Below are positions 1-4,740 of a DNA stretch of 16,900 bases, one piece after another. Each line of letters starts with the position of its first letter. The stretch's first letter is position 1. Origin of the DNA: 2-01-FULL-44-17 sp036517175 (GTDB lineage Bacteria; Patescibacteriota; Minisyncoccia; 2-02-FULL-40-12; IGHO2-01-FULL-4-A); the NCBI GenBank assembly GCA_036517175.1, contig DATDXQ010000012.1, forward strand, positions 1-16,900, read 5' to 3'. The notes below the pieces were generated by a model. The model was not told where the DNA came from. It ran no database searches and saw only the letters and a list, made by a program, of their open reading frames with translations. The position numbers were made by a program, and so were the translations under genes.

Positions 1-1
1 C

Positions 2-64
2 GGAACAAATGCTATCAAATTTACAAGGCTTTTCGTTGATGAAGACACTATTGTATTCATCTAG
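2..64 (+). CDS. possible C-terminal end of a truncated upstream gene
   Basis: An open frame enters from the left edge and stops at TAG (62-64), giving about 20 residues ending in DTIVFI. The hydrophobic/charged alternation looks protein-like, but the stretch is too short to identify. No terminator hairpin is evident directly after the stop. It could equally be chance readthrough of non-coding DNA. Confidence 0.2.
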   Translation, partial: GTNAIKFTRLFVDEDTIVFI

Positions 65-75
65 AAAAACGAAGT

Positions 76-204
76 AAATTTGATTGAATTTGTACCCGCC
101 TGTCGGCGAGGCAGGGGTGCGCGACAAATAAAGAAAAATTAAGCTTGGTTTTTACTGAATCTGCCTATCGGCGGGCAAGTAATTTGCTCGTCGGAATGTC
201 TGAA
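76..204. repeat. left copy of a dispersed intergenic repeat
   Basis: Three blocks recur in the same order and orientation in the 154-bp palindromic element right of the two-gene island. They are AAATTTGATT (76-85, again 2148-2157), ATAAAGAAAAATTA (128-141, again 2162-2175) and AATTTGCTCGTCGGAAT (181-197, again 2195-2211); CTGAAA follows two bases after the third block in both copies. Between the blocks the left copy carries extra G+C-rich hairpin segments (about 96-118 and 160-178) that each contain ATCGGCG or GTCGGCG. The two copies bracket the genes at 344-2003. They may be a repeat family scattered in this genome or the boundaries of a transferred segment. Confidence 0.6.
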
Positions 205-221
205 ATAAGAAAGAGTGGTTA

Positions 222-245
222 AGATGTCATTGACAAATGACATCT
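222..245. promoter_or_regulatory. dyad operator over the -35 box of the 344-2003 operon
   Basis: AGATGTCAT (222-230) and ATGACATCT (237-245) form a perfect 9-bp inverted repeat with a 6-bp centre. The TTGACA -35 hexamer (230-235) sits in the centre, so a dimeric DNA-binding protein bound here would block RNA polymerase. No regulator gene is recognisable next to it; the cold-shock-domain protein of the operon is one candidate. Confidence 0.45.
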
Positions 246-259
246 CTATATGTTATTAT
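230..259 (+). promoter_or_regulatory. sigma70-type promoter of the two-gene operon
   Basis: The -35 TTGACA (230-235) matches consensus exactly. An 18-bp spacer is followed by TATTAT (254-259), with an extended -10 TG at 251-252. The expected start near 266 gives a 5' leader of about 78 nt that contains a small hairpin, CCATTCT/AGAATGG (282-288 and 293-299). Confidence 0.65.
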
Positions 260-331
260 TAATATAGCGGGCACCCTGTTCCCATTCTGCAGAGAATGGC
301 GGATATGGATACCCCCGTCGACCTTTAACAT

Positions 332-337
332 GGAGAG
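332..337 (+). promoter_or_regulatory. Shine-Dalgarno GGAGAG for the Nudix-like gene
   Basis: GGAGAG lies 6 nt before the ATG at 344 and fixes that start. It stands out because most genes in this window lack a recognisable Shine-Dalgarno. Confidence 0.65.
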
Positions 338-343
338 AAAAGG

Positions 344-1132
344 ATGCAAAGTCCTTTACTCAATTTGCCCATTTTACCAAAGGGCTTAGGTAATAATAAA
401 GATAAGTTTAATAAAAGCGCCCCAGAACGGCGCGCTGAAAGAGCCCGAAGGGCTCGTCAGATAGATGGCAATAGAGCATGGAATGAAAGTAAGCACCATG
501 CTTTAAACGGGCCTGACGGTAAGCCCGATGTTGGAATGATCCTGTTGTTTCCGGAGGATGGTCAGATTGCGGACCCAGAGGCAGTTATGCAGCGGCTAGT
601 CCGCGAGCATGAGGTTTTCGCGAATGCGAGGACTGCTTCCCAGTTGGAGGATTACTCCTGGGAGACTGTTGTTGGGATCGGTCGGTATAATTATGGCCGC
701 AATAGCGGCTACGTACTCGTCTACAACACCGACAAACAGGGACTTGGATTCCCTGGTGGCCGAGTAAGATTGGGGCAGACTCCCCAGCCGCGTCTTCTCA
801 TCGAAGTTGATGAAGAGACCGCCCTTCGATGTAAAGTATCCGGTGATTCACCGGTGTCAAAATTAATCATTGGAGAGGACGAGCATATTTTCATCGCCTA
901 CGAGATTGAATATACTGGAGGCGTACCGCAGGCGCGTCCAACAAAAGATGAGCCAATCGTGGCTGTCATATTTGTTGATGAGCCGACACTTTTGAAGGCT
1001 TGTCGAAATGACGAAGTCATCGATGTTGGCGGATTTGGCCAACTGCCGATTCTGCGCAGCCATCGGCGCGCATTCTTGGATTATATTGCCGCACGTGACG
1101 GCGCCAAACAGGAGGTGGTAGTAAATGTATAA
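344..1132 (+). CDS. Nudix-like protein with degenerate Nudix box
   Basis: This 262-residue soluble protein has a basic, Arg-rich N-terminal tail (about 20-40). Residues 139-161 fit the Nudix spacing GX5EX7REUXEEXGU: G139, Q145 at the first Glu, I153 at the Arg, E154, E157, E158, and A160 at the final Gly. The metal-binding Glu trio of REUXEE is kept, but three conserved positions differ. It may therefore be a divergent hydrolase or a binding-only Nudix fold, and the substrate is unknown. Nudix enzymes usually cleave nucleoside diphosphates linked to another moiety. The stop overlaps the next start (ATGTATAA), which indicates translational coupling. The gene is clearly richer in G+C than the chromosome around it, consistent with transfer. 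The start is supported by a Shine-Dalgarno and an upstream promoter. Confidence 0.75.
   Translation: MQSPLLNLPILPKGLGNNKDKFNKSAPERRAERARRARQIDGNRAWNESKHHALNGPDGKPDVGMILLFPEDGQIADPEAVMQRLVREHEVFANARTASQLEDYSWETVVGIGRYNYGRNSGYVLVYNTDKQGLGFPGGRVRLGQTPQPRLLIEVDEETALRCKVSGDSPVSKLIIGEDEHIFIAYEIEYTGGVPQARPTKDEPIVAVIFVDEPTLLKACRNDEVIDVGGFGQLPILRSHRRAFLDYIAARDGAKQEVVVNV
1111..1116 (+). promoter_or_regulatory. Shine-Dalgarno GGAGGT for the cold-shock-domain gene
   Basis: GGAGGT lies inside the end of the upstream gene, 8 nt before ATG 1125. It supports that start and coupled translation of the pair. Confidence 0.7.
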
Positions 1133-2003
1133 CTTCAAGAATCGATTGGAGGCCATGCAATTGCTTGGCCTTGTCAACATCGGTGTGTTTGCCGGTGTTG
1201 GTAAGGGCGACACTCAAGTGTTGCTCGATGATGAAACAGGGCACCTTGTCGTGTATCCGGCGGGAGAAAAAGCCGTGTTTCAGATTTTTGTAAGTGTTGC
1301 CGGTGGGGCGAACGTAAGCCTTGCCTTCTCTGAGGGCCGTTTGCGTAAAATGACAAGAATGACAGGGCAAGAGGTTGCTCTAAACTTTCTCTATGCCAAG
1401 AATATTGGGACAACCAGTGATCTTGGTGGTAATTACGTTACCAAGAACAACGATCACCAAGGCAACGGCGTGTGGTTCGTCCACGTCGATGGCGACAAGT
1501 TGCAGATGTGGGAGATTGCGATTGTCACGGATGTCCGTGGCGGGCAGTCCCACTACTATTTGTCGTTGCAGTTGGTCTATAAGGCCAGCATGTATTTGGC
1601 AACGGAAAAAATATATCATGATGTTTACCCCCGGACTCCGATATGGGTTCCGGAGGAGCAATTCCCAAATTTTCAGGAGTGGGCGTCTCTCCACGAGTTC
1701 TTGCGTGGAAATGTAAAGTTGGCCGATCTGAGGCCGGCAAGCCGGTACCGAAAGACGAGGTTAAAGGCGTCGGAGCCAACCGATGGCCAGGCCAGAATTC
1801 TCTGGTACAACCAGTCGCGGCGGTACGGGTTTGCCAGTCTGCCCACTGGCCAGACTGTACGCCTGCATGCCAGTCAGGTGCTGGGGCAGGAGTTTCCGGC
1901 ATTTGAGCCGGGGCAGTTGGTGACATTCCAAAATTTAAAATCCACCGGCCAGGGATTTGACCTGGAGGGTGTGGAAGAGATTGGCCAAGCAGCGGCCGTA
2001 TAA
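1125..2003 (+). CDS. protein with C-terminal cold-shock (OB-fold) domain
   Basis: This is a 292-residue protein. Residues about 222-287 read as a cold-shock domain: ARILWYN (compare GTVKWFN), RRYGFASL at the RNP1 position, TVRLHAS at the RNP2 position, then a Gly/Pro turn and GQLVTFQNL. Such domains bind single-stranded RNA or DNA. The N-terminal 215 residues are not recognised. They look like an alpha/beta domain with several beta-rich stretches, and no transmembrane helix or signal peptide is visible. Its start overlaps the stop of the Nudix-like gene, so the two are probably made together and may act on the same nucleotide or RNA substrate. G+C content is high compared with the rest of the window. 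A role for the N-terminal part cannot be assigned. Confidence 0.75.
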   Translation: MYNFKNRLEAMQLLGLVNIGVFAGVGKGDTQVLLDDETGHLVVYPAGEKAVFQIFVSVAGGANVSLAFSEGRLRKMTRMTGQEVALNFLYAKNIGTTSDLGGNYVTKNNDHQGNGVWFVHVDGDKLQMWEIAIVTDVRGGQSHYYLSLQLVYKASMYLATEKIYHDVYPRTPIWVPEEQFPNFQEWASLHEFLRGNVKLADLRPASRYRKTRLKASEPTDGQARILWYNQSRRYGFASLPTGQTVRLHASQVLGQEFPAFEPGQLVTFQNLKSTGQGFDLEGVEEIGQAAAV

Positions 2004-2013
2004 ATAGCTGTAG

Positions 2014-2048
2014 CCCCCGCGGCGCTCGAAGAGCGACGCGGGGGATTT
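2014..2048 (+). terminator. rho-independent terminator of the Nudix/cold-shock operon
   Basis: A 14-bp G+C-rich stem (2014-2027 with 2031-2044, one mismatch) closes a GAA loop and is followed by ATTTTATT. It starts 11 nt after the stop codon at 2003. Confidence 0.9.
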
Positions 2049-2081
2049 TATTATAAAATTTTGTCACGAATGCATGGTATC

Positions 2082-2235
2082 GGGTCTAGCGTGTGTGCTT
2101 CAGGCACGCTCCGCCGCTCCAGCGGCGGCTTTGCTATTTCGTCTCACAAATTTGATTTTTGATAAAGAAAAATTATATCAAAAATCAACCAAGCAATTTG
2201 CTCGTCGGAATACCTGAAACACACACGCTAGACCC
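2082..2235. repeat. 154-bp near-palindromic element with 23-bp terminal inverted repeats
   Basis: The left end (2082-2104) and right end (2213-2235) are 23-bp inverted repeats differing at one base. Two hairpins are nested inside: CCGCCGCT/AGCGGCGG (2111-2118 and 2121-2128, 2-nt loop) and a 13-bp A+T-rich stem (2152-2164 with 2176-2188). No ORF fits. The architecture resembles a miniature inverted-repeat element (MITE) or a large intergenic hairpin. Its right half shares three ordered sequence blocks with the repeat at 76-204. No clear target-site duplication is visible outside the arms. Confidence 0.7.
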
Positions 2236-2272
2236 AATTACAAAACTATGTTCCATGTGTGTGTCATAAACC

Positions 2273-2296
2273 AAAACTCCGCTTAAGCGGAGTTTT
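2273..2296. terminator. perfect 24-bp palindrome, terminator downstream of rpsA
   Basis: AAAACTCCGC/GCGGAGTTTT forms a perfect palindrome with a TTAA centre and A/T-rich ends on both sides, so it can terminate in either direction. On the minus strand it lies about 140 nt past the rpsA stop. It contains the stop codon of the small Lys-rich ORF at 2283-2435. Confidence 0.75.
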
Positions 2297-2435
2297 GAGT
2301 GGTAAGTACATTCAATTCTTTTTTAAATTTTTTACGGTCGTATGATTTTTTAGGTTTGTGGATTTTGTTTGGCTTTAATTTGAGATGACCCAAACCTGTT
2401 GTTTTTATAATTTTAGTTTTAGTTTTTTTTCTCAA
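2283..2435 (-). CDS. possible small Lys-rich basic protein (50 aa)
   Basis: On the minus strand a TTG codon immediately follows the rpsA stop (TAATTG) and opens 50 codons ending in TAA. The product would be very basic, about one third Lys/Arg, with a middle section TGLGHLKLKPNKIHKPKKSY followed by DRKKFKKEL. The Gly, His, Pro and Tyr residues are not what plain A-rich DNA would give, and the ORF fills the gap between rpsA and the terminator. It resembles the small basic nucleic-acid or ribosome-binding proteins often found beside ribosomal genes, but I do not recognise a family. There is no Shine-Dalgarno, so it would depend on coupling to rpsA termination. It may also be a chance ORF in A-rich DNA. 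Confidence 0.45.
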   Translation of the reverse strand: MRKKTKTKIIKTTGLGHLKLKPNKIHKPKKSYDRKKFKKELNVLTTQNSA

Positions 2436-3599
2436 TTATTTTTTGGATAGGGTCAAATTTATTTTACGTTCCTTGGTGTCTATTGAAACGATGGCCACAC
2501 TTATTTTGTCCCCAACATTAATAGTGTCGAGTTGTGTGTTTTCTCCGAACTCTGAGGATGGGAGCAGACCGTTAAAATCATCACTTAGATTTATGATGAC
2601 TCCATAGTTTGAGATCTTAATAACAGTGCCTTCTAGTGTTTGGCCAACCTGGTGTGTGTCTTGTACCTTATCCCAAGGATTTGGCTTAATGGCTTTGAGG
2701 GAAAGAGAGACCTTGCCATTTTCTATGCCTATTATTTTTGCTTTTACCTTGTCGCCTTGTTTAAGGAAGTCTCTTGGGTTGTCCACGATTTTCCAGTCTA
2801 TTTCAGAAATATGTATCAGACCCTCAACTACTTGGCGAGGTTTTGCGGCCTCTTCCGTTGGTAAAAGTTCTGGTTGCTGAGTGTCTGGAGTTTCGATAAT
2901 TGCAAATGCTCCGAAATCAGTCACATCCGTTATCTTTGCTTCAACAAGGTCACCTATATTAAATTTCTCTAATTCTTGTTTAACCAGGGCGTCATTAATG
3001 GCTCGCTCAGATACTATTAATCTATTCTCAGCTTCTGAGAAATCGAGTATTTTAACTTGTATTTCCTGACCTCGCAATTTTTGCAATGCTTGAACTATCT
3101 TGGTTGTATCACCACCCTCAACCTTGGGATAGTGTTCTGGTGAGAGTTGTGAAAGAGGAAGGAATCCTTGGACTCCGCTTACCTCTACTATTAGACCGCC
3201 TTTATTGATATTAATTATTGTAGTGGAGATAATTTCTCCAGAATCTCTTTTACTTTTTATGTCGTCCCAGGCTGTTGCCATTTGTGCCTGCCTTAATGAA
3301 AGTTCTCGGTAACCATCTTCATTTTCTATGTCAAGTAAAATAGCCGATACCCTTTGGCCGGCTTTGAGGGCTTTTTGAAGATCTGGTCTGTCATAAAATT
3401 CTCCAGGGTATACTATACCTGTTCCTAGCGGACCCATATCTATTGTAACAGCGTTCTTGCTTACACTTATTATTTCTCCGCTGACTACCTGTCCTACTTT
3501 TGGCAATTCAAAACCGGACTTGGCTAGCAAGTCCTTCATAGAAAAGCCATTTCCGGCTATTTGAGACGATATTTCCATATGTTCAACATAGATTAACAT
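2436..3599 (-). CDS. rpsA: 30S ribosomal protein S1
   Basis: The product has 387 residues with four S1-type OB-fold RNA-binding domains, at about 34-105, 118-199, 213-303 and 316-386. Signature segments include ITDVTDFGAFAII with EGLIHISEI in domain 3 and ISNYGVIINL in domain 4. S1 binds mRNA and helps load it on the 30S subunit. E. coli S1 has six domains; four-domain forms are usual in several other bacteria. Domain 3 carries a Pro/Glu/Gln-rich insertion of about 20 residues (236-256) between beta strands. The first in-frame ATG is used here; a second Met (residue 8, at 3578) is an equally possible start, and neither has a Shine-Dalgarno. No convincing promoter was identified in the short gap to the divergent gene at 3718. 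Confidence 0.95.
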   Translation of the reverse strand: MLIYVEHMEISSQIAGNGFSMKDLLAKSGFELPKVGQVVSGEIISVSKNAVTIDMGPLGTGIVYPGEFYDRPDLQKALKAGQRVSAILLDIENEDGYRELSLRQAQMATAWDDIKSKRDSGEIISTTIININKGGLIVEVSGVQGFLPLSQLSPEHYPKVEGGDTTKIVQALQKLRGQEIQVKILDFSEAENRLIVSERAINDALVKQELEKFNIGDLVEAKITDVTDFGAFAIIETPDTQQPELLPTEEAAKPRQVVEGLIHISEIDWKIVDNPRDFLKQGDKVKAKIIGIENGKVSLSLKAIKPNPWDKVQDTHQVGQTLEGTVIKISNYGVIINLSDDFNGLLPSSEFGENTQLDTINVGDKISVAIVSIDTKERKINLTLSKK

Positions 3600-3652
3600 T
3601 CAGTAATAAATTTTTCAAGAGGGCCTGATTGCCTGATTATTTTAGATATAAA

Positions 3653-3689
3653 AACACCAGGCGTTGAAAGAAAAACAATACCTGGTGTT
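3653..3689. promoter_or_regulatory. hairpin between divergent rpsA and hydrolase genes
   Basis: AACACCAGG (3653-3661) and CCTGGTGTT (3681-3689) form a perfect 9-bp inverted repeat. Read on the minus strand, the stem is followed by TTTTTAT, like an intrinsic terminator or attenuator in a leader of rpsA. Its function is not clear from sequence alone. Confidence 0.4.
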
Positions 3690-3702
3690 GTGGTACTTTT
3701 TT

Positions 3703-3711
3703 TGTTATAAT
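3703..3711 (+). promoter_or_regulatory. extended -10 promoter giving a leaderless mRNA
   Basis: TGTTATAAT is a perfect extended -10 (TG at 3703-3704, TATAAT at 3706-3711). The -10 ends 6 nt before the ATG at 3718, so transcription should start at or beside the start codon. No good -35 is present, as is common for extended -10 promoters. Confidence 0.7.
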
Positions 3712-3717
3712 ACTCAC

Positions 3718-4353
3718 ATGACAATCACCTGGTACGGACAATCTTGTTTTAGGTTGGAGTCCAAGGGCATAAGTGTTTTGGTGGACCCATTTTCTAAAGA
3801 ATTCGGTCTTAAGGTTCCCAGATTGAACGATAATATTTTTTTGGTTACGCATGGACACCATGATCACAGCAATGTAGATGGGGTGCCGGCTGAATCTTTT
3901 GTGATTAGCGGGCCAGGAGAGTATGAAAGATCCGGTGTGTATATAGAAGGAGTTCAATCTTATCACGATAATAATCAGGGTCAGGATAGGGGACTTAACA
4001 CAATTTACTTAATAAGAATGGAGGATATGAAGCTTTGCCACTTGGGTGACCTGGGACAGGATAAGTTAACTGATGAACAGGTGGAGGCCATTGGTGACAT
4101 AGACATTCTTTTTGTTCCTGTTGGCGGTAAATATACGATAGATGGCGAGCAGGCAGTCGATGTTATTAAGCAGATTGATCCCAAGATCATTATCCCAATG
4201 CACTACAAGGTTGATGGACTGACTGCTGATATCGATGGTCCTCAGAAATTTTTGAAAGAAATCGGTCTTAAGGCTGAAGAGGTTGAGAGTTACAAAATTG
4301 TTGCCAAGAATTTGCCTGTAGATGAAACCAAAGTTATACAGTTTAAAATTTAA
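3718..4353 (+). CDS. UPF0173-type metallo-beta-lactamase-fold hydrolase
   Basis: This 211-residue cytoplasmic protein begins MTITWYGQSCFRLE, typical of the UlaG/UPF0173 branch of the metallo-beta-lactamase fold. H45, H47, H48, D49 and H50 form the HxHxDH metal site (THGHHDH). Further ligands probably lie in HLGDLGQD and in PMHYK near the end. Family members hydrolyse phosphorylated lactones or other esters; the substrate here is unknown. I chose ATG 3718 over an upstream in-frame ATG (3664) because family homology begins at MTITWYG and a promoter -10 box lies between the two. It is first in an operon with the one-TM protein (18-nt gap) and gyrA. Confidence 0.88.
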   Translation: MTITWYGQSCFRLESKGISVLVDPFSKEFGLKVPRLNDNIFLVTHGHHDHSNVDGVPAESFVISGPGEYERSGVYIEGVQSYHDNNQGQDRGLNTIYLIRMEDMKLCHLGDLGQDKLTDEQVEAIGDIDILFVPVGGKYTIDGEQAVDVIKQIDPKIIIPMHYKVDGLTADIDGPQKFLKEIGLKAEEVESYKIVAKNLPVDETKVIQFKI

Positions 4354-4371
4354 AGCATATAGTTAATCGGG

Positions 4372-4740
4372 ATGAAAAAATTGCTAGATGAAATCAGGAG
4401 TCAGCCGCCGCATATTAGAGAGATTTTTATGTGGGCGTGTGTTGTAATTGTCTTTTCAGTTGTAGGTTTCGTCTGGTTCCGATCTACTTCAAAGCAATTT
4501 GTTGCTCTGTTGCATCCAGAAGAAGCCGAGGAGAGGGCGCTTGCAGAGAAAAATAGCGATTCCAATCAGGCCGATGCTGGACAACCGTCCCCTTTTGCCA
4601 CTATCTTTGAATCAATAAGTGATCTTCGTGCTAACATTTCTGAGCTGCTGACTGGGTCTAAGAAAGATCTTTATTTTATAAATGAACAGCTTATTCCCAA
4701 AGATGTTACACCGCCTCATAAGTTACCAATATTGGAATAA
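4372..4740 (+). CDS. small single-TM protein upstream of gyrA
   Basis: This 122-residue protein has a short cytoplasmic N-terminus, one transmembrane helix (about 18-38, MWACVVIVFSVVGFVWF) and a charged then Ser/Gln-rich soluble tail with an amphipathic stretch around 76-92. No known domain is recognised. Its TAA overlaps the gyrA start by one base (TAATG), so gyrA is probably translated by coupling to it. The position suggests only shared expression with gyrA. There is no signal-peptidase site, so it is likely a membrane-anchored protein. Confidence 0.75.
   Translation: MKKLLDEIRSQPPHIREIFMWACVVIVFSVVGFVWFRSTSKQFVALLHPEEAEERALAEKNSDSNQADAGQPSPFATIFESISDLRANISELLTGSKKDLYFINEQLIPKDVTPPHKLPILE

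Noticed and set aside
863..2067. Several long minus-strand and alternate-frame ORFs across the two-gene island
   Set aside because: They mirror the G+C-rich coding genes on the plus strand, lack ribosome-binding sites, and their translations are low-complexity (Pro/Arg/Thr-rich) or Cys/His-scattered without domain features.
3600..3650. A-T-rich segments such as TAAAAT as an rpsA promoter on the minus strand
   Set aside because: Several weak candidates exist but none has a convincing -35 or extended -10, so no call was made.
3664..3717. Upstream in-frame ATG for the UPF0173 hydrolase
   Set aside because: The extra residues (MKEKQYLVLWYFFCYNTH) lie over the promoter -10 and an inverted repeat; family similarity starts at MTITWYG.
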